Source: Litomosoides sigmodontis
Lineage: Eukaryota; Nematoda; Chromadorea; Rhabditida; Onchocercidae
Assembly: GCA_963070105.1 (NCBI GenBank)
Contig: OY718807.1
Span: forward strand, 5,870,983-5,934,982
Reading direction: 5' to 3'
DNA: 64,000 bases
A program made the translations under genes and the position numbers. This document shows, piece by piece, positions 27,901-39,834 of this stretch (position 1 is its first letter; each line of letters starts with the position of its first letter). Below the pieces are notes generated by a model. That model was given only the letters and a program-made list of their open reading frames with translations, did not search any database and was not told the origin of the DNA.

Positions 27901-30900
27901 TGACACAACGCGAGGGTTTTTTCGATAACGATGACGGCGCATTAGCAGCTGAATTCTTTAATGCAGTTGCAATGTTAGGAAGTACGCCAAACATTAAAGA
28001 TGTAAATACTCTTTATGAACCACCGTTTCGTTTACCTGAGACACATCGAATTCTTCAGTGTGTTCACGCTGTATTGGTGCAAAGTAAGTCTCTCTCATTT
28101 TCAAGAAATAAGGTTATCGCTTTCCTTCATGATTGGATTGATCTTTTAATTTAATTGACTTTAAAAATTATGATCACTTTCATATTGGATTAGAATAGGA
28201 AAAAAAATTTTTTACCAAATATATTTATAGCTTGCCAATGCATTCCAAGAATATTTGCAGATGTGGCAAACACATCATATAATTGGTTAAGCATGATGCA
28301 AAAGGCCGTGAACACAATATTTTACGTAGGTTCGAGACCGTCTCTTTGTTGTCGACTTATTGCCTGCGGATTAATGCATGAAGCAAAACGATCACTTGCA
28401 TACTTTTTACTGAAAAAGCGAGAACTTCAACAAATTGAAACAATCAACTTTGAGTTCGTTTCTTCAATCTTGTTCTGTTTTCCGTGAGGGAACCACGTTT
28501 GTTTATTTTTGTGCTTCAAAAATATGGTTTGCTTGTTCAGAAATCCTCCGAACAGTGCAGATGTTGATGAATTTGGAGATCTCCTGACAATGGGAAAGGA
28601 GCAGTTTCGAGATTGCAGTGAAACTGAAGATGAACTAATAGAATCACAGAATGTTGATTTTGTTGGTGAAGAGGATCTATCGAAGATGAAAAAAGATGTA
28701 TTGGAATTATTGGATAAAGATAAGGAGCAGTCCTTTCTAGTTTGGGAAACAGTAGCAGAACGAGTTTGTGCCTTTGCTGGACAGGTTAGCTGGATTTTAG
28801 ACGGACTCTTATGACGATGTCAACATACTGTACAATGATAAAGTGAGGGTTTTAAGATCGCTTTGAAGACATTAGTGCACACCGATGTGTCATTCGTGGC
28901 TGAGATGAAAAGGAAAAATGAAATTTTACATAACATTCGAGCAACGTTGGATGATATTGATCGTAGTAAATTGGAAAAGGCAAATTACGTTGAAGAATTT
29001 TCAATGAACAGAGTACTTTCAACATTAGAAGCTGAGTCAATTGAAAGGCGTGGATTTTTTGAAGTTAATGAACAAGAAGAAGGCGATCGTTTAGGTTTAA
29101 CAGGTTTGTGCTTGTACCACTCTCAACTCTTACCAAGTAAACAGGCACGTAGGCACGGTAGGGTACGTATTTCATAATTAAGTATGACATCTTTGATTCC
29201 ATACTTTGAATTAAGAAATTATATGATACTCCTTCGGTTTTAGGAATATCGGAAGAAGAGCGCATTCTGGAGCGTGCACAGCGAATATGCGAAAATGCTG
29301 TGTCACGTAAGGGATCATTATTGCATCGTTTAAGCAAATTTTTAGTTGCAGTTGCGAGATCAAAAAAAAACACATGTTCGGAGAAGCTTCGTTCAACAGC
29401 AATATTGGCATTATCAAAATTCATGCTTCTGAGGTGTTTTATAAATTCGATCTGATCTTATTTTAATAGAGCGTTACACGACTAATGTCTTTAAATAATT
29501 ATAATACTATGCACGAAATTGTCAACTGAATTAAGGAGGCTATTAAAATACACTAAGTGGGATTTACTGAGAACTTTTTGTACTTTTCAGTATGAAAACA
29601 TGTGTGCGTTTTATGCCATTATTCCTGGAGTATTTCAAGAATTCACCAAGTTCAGAATGCCGTAGTAATTTGATGATTGCAATTGGTGATTTGTGTTTTC
29701 GTTTTCCAAATGTGATTGAGAAATATAGCGAGCATCTCTATCATGGGTTAGCCATTTTGTCATGCAAAATTTGTGTTCCATAGGGAGATTTTCCATAGAG
29801 ATTTTCATAGGATTCTAAGAATGAATAAATTTAAATACAGTTTTGAGGCCTCATTGATATCTGTTGTGGTGACTAATTTCTTACCGAAATGTTTATTCAA
29901 TCTTAGAATAAATGACAAGGATGATTACGTGCGGCAGACTTCTATTATTGTACTATCTTATCTCATGTTGAATGATATGGTGAAAGTACGTGGAACAATT
30001 GCCGATCTGGCCCAGTGTATTAACGATGAAAATATTAACATCGAACAGCTCGCAAAATTCTTCTTTTCAGAACTTGCGAAGAAGGTTTAGTTGGCATTTT
30101 TTTTAATCCTCTTTTTTCGAATTATGAAAAAAATGATTTCATATTCTGTTATTTATTTAATCTGACGAAAGGCATCACTTCTGAAGCAGTGGACCGCATT
30201 TTGCTATCCTTAGCGGTAATAATACTTAAACACTGCAGTTAACAAAGGAATAGAATAACGTTTCCATTCATCTGTATTTATTTTTAATCATCAATATCTA
30301 TTTCCAAGAAAGTATTAATAAAATGCAGATTTTATTGATTATTTACGAAAAAATAAAATTATCTTGATAAAAAACTATGAAATGGAAATGTCACAGAACA
30401 CAAATGACTTGAAGAAAATAATTGACTCATTTCAGGGAAACGTCCTATATAATTTGATGCCTGATATGATTTCACGTCTTTCATCCAGCGAATCAGTAAC
30501 TATTGATGATTTTATAAAAATAATGAGGCGAGTTTTTAATAAATTTTTAAAGCATGTGAAAAAAAAGTGAATTTGAGCCTCAGCTATATGATGAATTCAA
30601 CGATAAAATAACTAAAGCATGCAATTGCTTCTTCAATGTACTTACAAATATGCTCCAGTATCCTTTCTTAATCTTTTGTTATCAACCGTTTGTATGTTGT
30701 AACTCTGTGTTTTCAGGTTGTTGCTAGGATTTATTAAGAAAGATAAGCAAGCTGACAGTCTACTTGAAAAGCTAATACAACGGATGCAAGGAGTTGTTAA
30801 TAAGTACGAAAAAGGAATTTCTTTTCTTCATCTTTTGTATTCAATAGTATCTAATGGTTGCAAGGTTTTCATTATTAAAAGAGTTGAGTTACCTTGATTC

Positions 30901-31654
30901 TTTCAGAGACGGTCTTTTTGACACACGGTTGGCAAAGTGCCTGTCATACTGCATTTCATGCCTTCCACTAAATGAAAAATCATTTCGTTTTATGGCCGAA
31001 TCATTGCCGACTTATTCAAATTTGTTGACTTTGGAATGTGTTTTCACTAATTTACAATCGGCTGTTCTTCACTTTAAAAAGTATTCAGTGCGGAATGCAG
31101 AGCTTAAGGTTTGAAAACTGCCCTTGTTTTTTTTCTAAATTATATTCTTTAATGTATATGTTTTGCTAATTTGCTTTTCATTTATTAGATGAACAGTCAA
31201 CTTCAGGGAGAGGTGGATGATTTTTTGGAGTCATTGACTAAAATGCATCATGAGAAAGAAGAACATGAGGGCATCGCAAATCGAGGATTAATTCATAAAG
31301 TAAGCTCATATTTCATTTTAAACCAGGTAATTATACTCTTAAATCAATAATCACCGACGATTCAATGTATTTCATATAAAACTTTATTTTCAAACTGCTT
31401 TCTATTTCATGCCATAATTTAGGTAGCTTTACAACATAACTCATCATTCAGAAGAAAGTATATGATTAAATTATTACAATGTAGTATTAGTTCTATCTAG
31501 ATGTTACTTCATTTTTTGGGTATATCACAAACTGGATATGTTTCTGTTCCTTATTTGTATTTACAAATACACAGCTACATTTTCTCTTTCAAACGAATTG
31601 ACGTTTTTTCAGAAGAAGTGCAAAGCACCACTGAAGTTGAAGAAAACTCGGTAG
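21996..31654 (+). CDS. NCAPD2: Condensin complex subunit 1 (CAP-D2 / DPY-28 type)
   Basis: Thirty-two exons, 1535 aa, all in phase: 21996..22119, 22389..22464, 22672..22733, 22820..22997, 23274..23489, 23724..23851, 24035..24184, 24455..24594, 24707..24829, 24935..25147, 25306..25381, 25640..25804, 25901..26000, 26144..26251, 26425..26486, 26592..26707, 26850..27091, 27424..27514, 27638..27765, 27854..28083, 28231..28483, 28541..28784, 28857..29103, 29244..29433, 29591..29746, 29907..30084, 30436..30531, 30584..30657, 30717..30803, 30907..31108, 31189..31299, 31613..31654. HEAT-repeat protein of condensin, needed for mitotic chromosome compaction; C. elegans DPY-28 also acts in dosage compensation. 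Hallmarks: VRSRALQLWTRLARA and RLIDKSVSVRRNA in the N-terminal half, PPFRLPETHRIL, and the Cnd1 domain (LNDMVKVRGTIADLAQ, LAKFFFSELAKK, NLMPDMISRLSSSE). CAP-D2 is favoured over CAP-D3 by DMVKV and PDMISRLS. The C terminus is Lys-rich. Least certain: the intron after 26251 (GC donor) and exon 30584..30657. AATAAA at 31854-31859. Confidence 0.93.
26252..26424 (+). other. Candidate GC-AG intron in condensin D2 gene
   Basis: The exon ends GTTAACAG and the intron would begin GCTTGT, ending TTTTAG. It is the join that keeps phase with the TTTTAG acceptor. An alternative using a GT donor near 26329 and an internal AG near 26435 also stays open, so this one is less certain than the others. Confidence 0.5.
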
Positions 31655-32390
31655 AGATGTGTTTTGCATGCAGATGCAATATGAGTGGCGAGTGTTAAGG
31701 AATTAAAATTGTGTCTGTACATTGTGAATAATATTATTGAGAGTGTGTGTAAAAATATTCACTTCCTTGAAGGTGCTCTTTACAGTGCTTTTGTTTGTAT
31801 ATATCTGCACTGTTCATCTACTGCAGTTATTTACAGTGTTGTTATTGAGGTGCAATAAATAATTTTCTGAGGTATGATAAGACAACACACATTCATACTA
31901 CTTGAATTCAAAACAAAAAATGTAGGTGGACATGTGTAGAACGACGAACATTGTTATGTGTGTTATTCCCATTATTCGGGTCCCTGAAAATACAAATATG
32001 ACTTCTTTATAGTTAATTTTAATTATTTCCATGGATGACTATTTGGACATATCCGCTGTATAACACAGTGGATTATACGTATGTCGAGTAAGTTTCCGAA
32101 TTCTAGCATCGAAAGTATAGTTACCCTGACAAAGTCATTTCAGTTTCAATTACATGTGTAATTTTAATTACTGAATTCAATACGACCGCCTCTCACGAGT
32201 TACCTAATGCTTGTAAACAGAAGCAGTAAGATCAACGAGAATGAGTAACTAGTTCCGGAGGTGGGGAGAGTGTAAAAAGTGCCGCACACGTTCTGCATGT
32301 TGTAATATGATATAGCAGCTGTTGTGCTTGTAAAAGCTTCTATTTGTTGAGGTCTCAATGCTGTCTTGAATAGAAGCTTCTGATATATGC
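31655..32390. other. Intergenic between condensin D2 and zinc-finger genes
   Basis: The first 205 bp are the condensin 3' UTR (AATAAA 31854-31859). The remainder probably holds the zinc-finger promoter. Nothing else was recognised. Confidence 0.55.
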
Positions 32391-32413
32391 AGGCATTGAT
32401 CAGTGAGGAAAAA

Positions 32414-35400
32414 ATGGATGAATCAGTAGCACAACCACCCGAACAACAGGTAACTTATTGATTGCTTTATTTAATTTAACCAAATCATAGAAGGGAGTGG
32501 TAGCCACTCTTAATCTTTCAGAACTATCTGAAAGACACCGCTATGTCATTAGTGGGGAAATTGGATTTCCTCACTAATTGCTGTATAACTTTGATACAAG
32601 CAGGCGTTCTTTCTCAATAAACCATAATGATCTTCAAGTACAATAGTTTTTTTGCCATTTTCTCGCTAAATTTTTATATAATTTAATAATTCATGAAGAA
32701 GTGTTAAATCTCCGTTTTATCATTGTATTAGTAATACTATGTTGGAGAATTGAAATTTTTCATTGGAAAAGACTGACTACTATTTAAAAATAAATGCTTC
32801 AGACACCTACAAATGCTTCCTTACCTTCTGCAGTTCCAACAGCAACTGATAGCAACGATATGGTTAGTTTTATTATTAATAACTCTTATGACTTAAATTA
32901 GTGATAATTGAGAGATCGAATAATTTCAATGAAAACGGTGAGGCAAAAACCTTTAAGCAGTGCTTATTTTGATTTACTTCTTCATCATTAATATCCATAA
33001 TATCTATTATCATTATTATCTGTCAGAACATTCTTTACTTTTTCATTCAACTTCTTTCTGATAAACATACGATCATTAGTGCTGTTATCCGGCATAGCCA
33101 GATGACAACTATAGTCTATAATTCTGTCTTGTCCCAGCAGTGAAATTTGAGCCTATGGATAACAACATTATCGGGTGATAAATATTACTGAAAGAAGTAT
33201 GTCTCACACCTTACTTGATTCTTGTATTAGCAAAGGTGTATTACTTGAGAATGACTTTTATAATTGACGAAATCAACTTTAAAAGGCTATTTTTCTTTTG
33301 ATATTATTTTCGATAAAATTAATATTAGTCGTGTCATGGAAATAGTCTAAAATTGTTCACGTTTTTTTAGCAGGTAGCCGAAATAACCGTACAAGTTGAA
33401 TTGAAAGGAAAGGAATCAACAGCAACCTGTTAGCTGGAAATTAACAGTTGACATACGACTGCTTTCTTCATTAATCACCTTTCCCTACAACTATTTCTGT
33501 TTTCATTACTACATCTGAAATTGTCTTATTCTCCTTTGTTGAGATTTTACTAATCGAATTCATAAGAGGAATCGAATCCTTTAGGCAAAAAGCTTTTTTT
33601 TTTTTGATTTACAAATCCGAAGCGTCAAGTGAGAGAGAGAGGAGGTTGGGAACAAAACTGAGTGGTAGAAATAGGGGTGAAACACAGTTACAGGCCTTAC
33701 AAACTGAAATTGCAAATCGGTTAGTAGGCCAAGTTACATTTCCTGCAAGCTTATTCTTAAGTTTCTAAGCACTTGAGTAGCCACTTTTTTGCAGCTGTTT
33801 TTTGTGGAAATTATTTTAAAGATTTAAAAAATTTTTCTTTTTTCTTTTGTATCATTTACACATGAAAGAAAAGAAATGCATTGTCCTACAAAATACATAA
33901 TTTCAACTTCAGGAAGAGATGTATTACTTTAATTGCCTGTATTTTACCGTTTTTGATTTTGCCCTATCAGTAATATACTTTTTTCTTAAAAAAATAACCA
34001 TACTGTCACAGGACCTTATTTTTTCTAATAAAATACAGGTTTGATTTCGTTGAAGCGCATCATGTAAATGCATTGCCTTCACTTAAATAAATGGAATGTT
34101 GGAAGATGAGATAGTCACTGATACAGGGCGTTAGAATACTTATTTATCACATCGATGGATAAAAGTAGAACGGACCATTACTTAATCATTTAACTTGCTA
34201 TAATCATTCAAATTAAAGTAAGATCACTTTATTCGTTGAGCGGCTAGGGATACCACCTTCTTTTACAACCGATCTTACTATTTTCTTTCTTTTCTTAAAA
34301 ATTGATAGCTTAACGATCCTTCTATTCACTTCAAATTTTTCAGTGTTGAAATTTTATAGGTGAGTTTTATAATTCAAATTTTAAATTATAATAATTTATA
34401 ATCGAAATTTTATAATTTTGGCTTTTGCTAGGTAATAAAGCTTGAAATTAAAAATGATTCATTAGTTTAATTGGTTTTAGGAAAGTCCTTAGATTGTCAG
34501 ATATTAATTCATATATTCATTGCTCATCTCTACTTTCTCATTTCTTTTTGCTTAGTTTAGCAAATTGAACAAAAAAAAAATTAATCATTCATAACAAATT
34601 ACCGATGTAAACTAAGCACAATGCTGAGACAACTGTACCACCAACATTGTTGAAGACAAACACACAATTCAGAAGTTTGATTTTCAGAAATCTGTTCACG
34701 AGCAACACAGCATTTTGGAAGAACAGACTTCAAAACTGCCAACTTCAGTGACCAGATCGACAGACAAAGATCTTGTAAAAAGCACACCTAAGATTGAAAA
34801 TGGTTTCATTTTCTATAAATGCCGTTTCTGTGGACTTACTTACAACTACCTGACAACATTACGAGCTCACGAACGAGTACACAATGTTGATGAGGTTTGC
34901 TATCTTTCTAAAAAGCACCTTCTCATAACTTGTTTGGAAATCGTTTTAATTTTGCGCCTTCGACACGTTTTCAATTATTATCACTTCAGCCTTACACGTG
35001 CAGTCGTTGTTCGGAATCATTTCATTATCTATGTGAATTGCAATATCACACCAAACAACACAGCGGTAAATATTTCACTCTCCCTTTCTCTCTTTACCAG
35101 AGAATACTACGTTCTTATTCTCAAAGAGGAGAAGGAAAGATAGTAAAAAGGCTTGGATTGAATTTTTATTATTAAGTCCTGTGAGTTGAAGGCGGTAGAA
35201 TCACAGGAATAGCGGTGGTTGGGAAATCTCTTCATTCCTTGTAAAACCTTTTAACTTTTTCTTCGAATTTCAACTTCTGCTGATTTCAACCTGACTGTTG
35301 CAGATTTGAAAGGTTACAAGTGTGAATGTGGCAGAACATTCCATTCTTACACCGATTTTTTGTACCACAAACATCCAGATGATGAAACTAGAGAATCCGC

Positions 35401-35925
35401 TCCTGCAAATGCGCCCATTGCTGCAAAATCCAGTCCACTTATCCCAGAAAATGATTTCCCCGTTCCAGAATTTATAGAGAAAGGATTTGAACCGAAGCAT
35501 CCTATGAAAGTTTACTCCGATGTTCGCCTCAATCCATACATTTGTCAATATTGTTCGAAAAGTTATCCGAACAGTCGGTAAAGTTTCAATTCTTTATATG
35601 ATGAGTAGAAACTGTTTGTTTAAGTATGCTATCTGTAAACATCTCCATCGTTACTTCTGGAGTATATTGATTCCAAAAGCGAAGCAGCGACTGCACATAT
35701 TAAAAACTAAAAAAATCGTAATCGTGACAAAAGGACTGGGAAAGATTCTTTCGAAAAAATTTCCCGAATTGCTATTCGCCTCCTTGTATTCTTAATCTCT
35801 TGACAACTTGCAGCATGCTAACATATCACATGTATGGACATCGAGGTGAAAAGATATTCAATCCTCATGCCTCAAGATACCTGATGGCTCGCACCGGTAA
35901 CTCCTATATCAGTCCAGGATCTTAA
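32414..35925 (+). CDS. C2H2 zinc-finger protein, four fingers
   Basis: Six exons: 32414..32449, 32803..32862, 34688..34894, 34990..35065, 35304..35577, 35814..35925; 254 aa. Finger 1 is CRFCGLTYN...LRAHERVH and finger 2 CSRCSESFH...YHTKQH, both canonical C2H2. Finger 3 (CECGRTFHSY...YHKH) has one residue between the cysteines and a shortened His spacing, so it is degenerate. Finger 4, CQYCSKSYPNSRMLTYHMYGH, is split by the last intron. A Pro/Ser-rich linker separates fingers 3 and 4. The N-terminal two exons (MDESVAQPPEQQ...) are acidic and disordered. A DNA- or RNA-binding nuclear role is likely; no specific ortholog is recognised. An acceptor (ATGCAG, 32387-32392) lies 21 nt before the ATG. 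AATAAA at 36033-36038. Joining of the first two exons to the finger exons rests on phase (all zero) and is moderately sure. Confidence 0.75.
33371..33433 (+). CDS. Possible alternative 3' exon of the zinc-finger gene
   Basis: After a TTTTTTTAG acceptor, 20 codons (QVAEITVQVELKGKESTATC) end in TAG and are in phase with the exon ending at 32862. Using it would give a 52-residue protein without zinc fingers. It could equally be an intronic chance frame. Confidence 0.35.
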   Translation, partial: QVAEITVQVELKGKESTATC

Positions 35926-36633
35926 AGTCAAAAAAGGATTCGGATGACTTTTGGAGAATTCACTTTAGCCTGTGAAATCATAAGTATGATCCTTGCATGT
36001 CTTAAGGGGTTTTAATCATTATAAATTAAAGAAATAAACTTTTGGAACAAATGATAGAATGAAGAGCCTATTCTGCTGGTTATATTTGTGCATGTGACAA
36101 CATCATGCAAATGTCTTAAAGCAGAGAAAAGATTTCTTGTATTCAAAACAATAAGCTCGAGGTCAAGGTGAGGCCTAAATTGTCAAAAAACAACGATTTA
36201 TTTACTGACTGAGAGAATTCCTGGCGGTTATTACCACTAAGAAATGGTTAACCAGTAATAATACAAGCCATTGGGGAATTAACTATTTATGTGAGCCTTA
36301 ACAATAAGTTATATGTTCTGCTTCGATGGTATAAACTTAAAAACATCAAGATTTCATTTAAAACATGACCATATCATGTGCTGAGTCACATTAGTACCCA
36401 CTTCATTTAAAAAAAATTATCTTCATTGAATTTGATACTTGCGTAAGCTCATCCTGAATGCCTATTAGATAGCATTAAGTATTCTTCCAACTTTTACAAG
36501 TAGATTAACTTCTCGGGTGGTTTTCATTCATCCAACGTGATCCGTGCGACCTGCGTAGGAACATTGTGTATATTATTCATTACACATCAAGTACTGATAC
36601 CAGTTACCACTATTCCAAAAGCAGATCTTCACG
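35926..36633. other. Intergenic between convergent zinc-finger and unidentified genes
   Basis: AATAAA at 36033-36038 serves the zinc-finger gene. The rest is AT-rich with no recognisable feature. Confidence 0.5.
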
Positions 36634-37410
36634 TCAACCCCATGCAAACGGTGCACTGAAACACATTCGACCTGGAGAAACTGCTACGTCATCATCACTG
36701 TCAATGATGATGGGTGACTGACTACTAAGCAATATGCTATCGGCATCGGATTCCATCAACTTTTCCAAATAAGCCCAGTTATCGTTATTCCACTCATTAT
36801 TCTTCACTGCTTCAGATAGCTGGATGACCGGTTCCTCCACTGGCAGTTTCTCATCATCAGAAGTAACATAGTGCTTTGGTAATGAAGGCTCCTCGCAATT
36901 ATGGGATGACTTACGCCTTGCTAATTCAATTATCTCATCCAAAGTTACAGCTTGTTTAGGAGTCTGTGGCGAGGTCTTGAATACAGAATTATCGTTATCG
37001 TTAGTAGCCAAGATCGGTTCCGATTTTGTTCCAATTTCTGAAATTTAGTTTTTTGAGGGCAATTCGGCCAAACCTAAAAAACTTCATAGCCGCAATCTAC
37101 ACAAAGGCTCGTAATTATCAACTCACTAAATTTCAAGCAGAATCTGCTTTTGCTCACCTTGTACAAAGAAGTAATTTTGCCTGCTTGAGAGATTTTGCTT
37201 GGCTTTAAAAAAATTAACTGGTTCCCAAACGGAAGGCTTCGGAGATTCCTGATTTTGGCGATGTACCTGATGACATGACCGATTACAATTAGTAGTGGTA
37301 CAAAACGGTTGCAGTTGCATGCGCATCGCCCTATACATCAAGACTATGCTTACAGCAATATACGAGCTGCTAGGCAACGCTGGGTCTCTCAAGCAACACA
37401 CATATATCAT
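36634..37410 (-). CDS. Unidentified acidic, disordered protein
   Basis: Two exons are supported: 37158..37410 (5' limit uncertain) and 36634..37037 (stop 36634-36636). The donor GTGAGC and acceptor TTTCAG join in phase, and the downstream frame has no ATG at its own start, so the upstream exon is required. The C-terminal 134 residues are rich in Asp, Glu, Ser and Asn, with TLDEIIELARRKS, a hydrophobic-acidic run SPIIIDSDDD that looks like a SUMO-interacting motif, and the ending CFSAPFAWG. The likely start is one of the ATGs near 37310-37325 (MRMQLQPF). No family is recognised. It is transcribed away from the DGCR6-like gene. Confidence 0.5.
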
Positions 37411-38140
37411 TAGCGTACTATTTTACATTCCATTTTGTGATGAAGCGACATTCCCTTTGAATGTAGCAGCTAGACTTGTTCAATAGGCTTAATGAGGATG
37501 GGTAGCATTAATGAGCTAGTAATTATCCGTGACGTTGAAAGAATATTTTCATGCACTCATCAATGAGGAAGGGAAAAAAGAAGCGGAGGAAGATCTAAAT
37601 TCCTCTTTAATTATCATCATAGCTATTCATTGTTGTACGCGAAGAATCACTTCACCTCAGTTATCTTCCCTCATCAGAAGAGATAAGAAGAAGTCTCTCC
37701 AGCAAAATCACTTCGATTTTCGAAAGCAAGGTAAAACTCACATAACCTTAAGAACTTCCTGTTTCACACAGACGCAGAAAATATCTCATTTAGAAACAGA
37801 TCCGTGGCATACGTAAACTACCAAACAATGTATGAAACCAACGGTAAAGTGTTACCATTGTGGTAGTTAACTTCCAGCTGATCGGTTCTGCGGAACAATC
37901 CTCAGTACCTACGCTCGCCCAACCATCTCTCCAGCAGACCTGGCCATTCTCAGTGCTACATTCTTTCGGAGACCGAAAAACTGAAACTGATGTGGAAGGG
38001 CCGCGTAATAGGAATTCTATCAATAGCTGAAGTGAGGAGTGCTTTCGTGATGTCATGAAAGATTGGTGGTGGCTCGAACTTCCTTTCACTCTGCTCCTTG
38101 ACGCTTTTCGCTGGTCGAGTGAAACGGCCTAACGTCAAGG
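37411..38140. other. Intergenic between divergent unidentified gene and DGCR6-like gene
   Basis: Should contain the promoters of both neighbours. Minus-strand frames at 37790-38089 and 37956-38138 are open but lack a start or a splice context, and are not called. Confidence 0.45.
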
Positions 38141-38924
38141 ATGAGTGGCAATATTACCACCGGACAAAAGACGGAAATTATGCAGCTAGAAATGAATAGC
38201 TTTGTGATGCGATTGGAACCGCGAATGCGTGCTCGATTCGGCGACTCACTTCGCAAGATGCTGATTGAAAGCTTGTTGGATGGGACTGTGTTTGCGATCG
38301 TTGAATCTCTTAGTGATTTGCAGCGTATGAATGAAACGTAAACTTTATTTTGTAGCTTAATTTAAAAATTAAAAACTCGTTGAGACCACCCAGTTTTGCT
38401 TCATTTATAAAGCCAAGTTCTTAGTGATAGTCCATAGTACCTCACATTTCTACTTGCAACATATTTTACACACTGCAACATATTCGTATGTGTGTCATAA
38501 ATTAACATTGCTGATGTTACTTACTTAGATGACGATATGTACCTTCGCCTTGCTTCTCGCCCACCTAATGACTGGTTCCCACATTTAGACAGCTTTACAA
38601 CGATCGCCAGCAGCGGTTGATGGAACTACAATGCGTTCCTGATTTGGACGAACAAATGAAGCAAATCGATATTAATATTGTTGCTGAGCTCGACAAGGTA
38701 TTTGCTAAGCGCAGTATCGTTTGAATTTATTTGTTCCAGCTAGAGATCCAGTCATTGTCGTTAAATGCAGAAAAGTTCGTTATTTGCAGATAGTAGCGCA
38801 GCAGCAGGACACGTTGTGCCGTGCCGGTGTGCCAGCATTTCATATCACTAGTAGTCCTAGAGAAATTGAGTTGCAGATGGCAATTATCAGTTTCATTTTA
38901 ACAGTTCGTGCTAGACTTCCATGA
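38141..38924 (+). CDS. DGCR6: DGCR6 / gonadal (gdl) family protein
   Basis: Three exons: 38141..38337, 38589..38697, 38790..38924; 146 aa, shorter than human DGCR6 (220). The signature LLDGTVFAIVESLSDLQ (human LLDGTVFEIVQGLLEIQ) is followed by QLYNDRQQRLMELQ, then a helical region IDINIVAELDKIVAQQQDTL and AGVPAFHITSSPREIELQM, which match the human order exactly. A coiled-coil-forming protein of unclear molecular function; vertebrate DGCR6 lies in the DiGeorge region and Drosophila gdl is expressed in the germ line. The central coiled-coil segment is shortened compared with vertebrates. Membership of the family is secure; function is not known. Confidence 0.9.
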
Positions 38925-39827
38925 CGATTGTGCGAAACTTTCGTTTTCCTTTTATTGTTAAATAGCGTATGTTTATAAATATGTAAATACTGAGTGTAGA
39001 CCTTTGGGACTTATAAAATGAAACAGTTTTGGTGTTAATGTTTCTTGTATAAAAGGACTTTCTCTGTGTAAAAGTTTGTGAGAGACCTTTGTTTCTGTCC
39101 CTTTTCAATAGGGGAAATGTAACGGAATCCCACCTGTGTAACGGTTCCTGTGTAACAGAATCCCACCAAATGCATGCCCCACCAAATTAATGCTTTCAAA
39201 TAAATTGTCACAATATCACCACTGTGTACGTTTCTACTGTACTTGTGTATTCTTGTATACTTATTCAGCGGAAGATTACTTTTGCAATGATAACATTTTG
39301 ATAAAATAAGCAAGATGTTGACACAACAATAGTTGTGTTTAGTTGATTTTAATCCACCTTCTCAAGCGAATACACATTTTCCTATCGACGAGTTCGTAAA
39401 TACATTGTGTTCGTAAAATAACTTTTACGACGGAGTTAAGCCTTTTGAGAAATTCAAAAAGCGATTAATTACAAATATAAAACAAGTTTGAGCTGTAATA
39501 GTCAATACTACTCATGCAAAGCATTCTATTTTACGGTAGTTCGCATTCCGGCCTTTAGGGGAGTTTGTGCGAGAAGTCGGTTACTGGTTTTGGATTAGTA
39601 GATGGGGTGTGTCGGTTTCAGTTAAGGTTTTTCTAAATCCTGTTATTAGATTAGTGGTCGACTACCGTCCATGTCAAGTAGGGAATTGTTTGTTGATTGC
39701 AATTAGCTCGGAAAAGGCAGTATATTGGATACTGTTTTACCGACAGCTAACTGGTTTTTTTTGCGATCACTAGTGATTTTTGCTGTTCTTGAGCTGCTTT
39801 AATTAGAAATAGTTAGTGTAGTTTCAG
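38925..39827. other. Intergenic between DGCR6-like and RPL13A genes
   Basis: AT-rich. A small imperfect duplication around GTAACGGAATCCCACC occurs at 39119-39134 and again near 39151-39166. The last part carries the ribosomal protein promoter and its acceptor site. No gene is supported. Confidence 0.5.
39815..39827 (+). promoter_or_regulatory. Probable spliced-leader acceptor of RPL13A
   Basis: GTGTAGTTTCAG ends 7 nt before the ATG at 39835. Ribosomal protein mRNAs of nematodes are commonly trans-spliced. Confidence 0.6.
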
Positions 39828-39834
39828 TTACGCT

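Noticed and set aside
37790..38138. Two overlapping minus-strand frames next to the DGCR6-like start
   Set aside because: Neither has an ATG start or splice sites that connect it to the minus-strand gene downstream; one frame (PAKSVKEQSERKF) looks protein-like but could be chance in a short promoter region.
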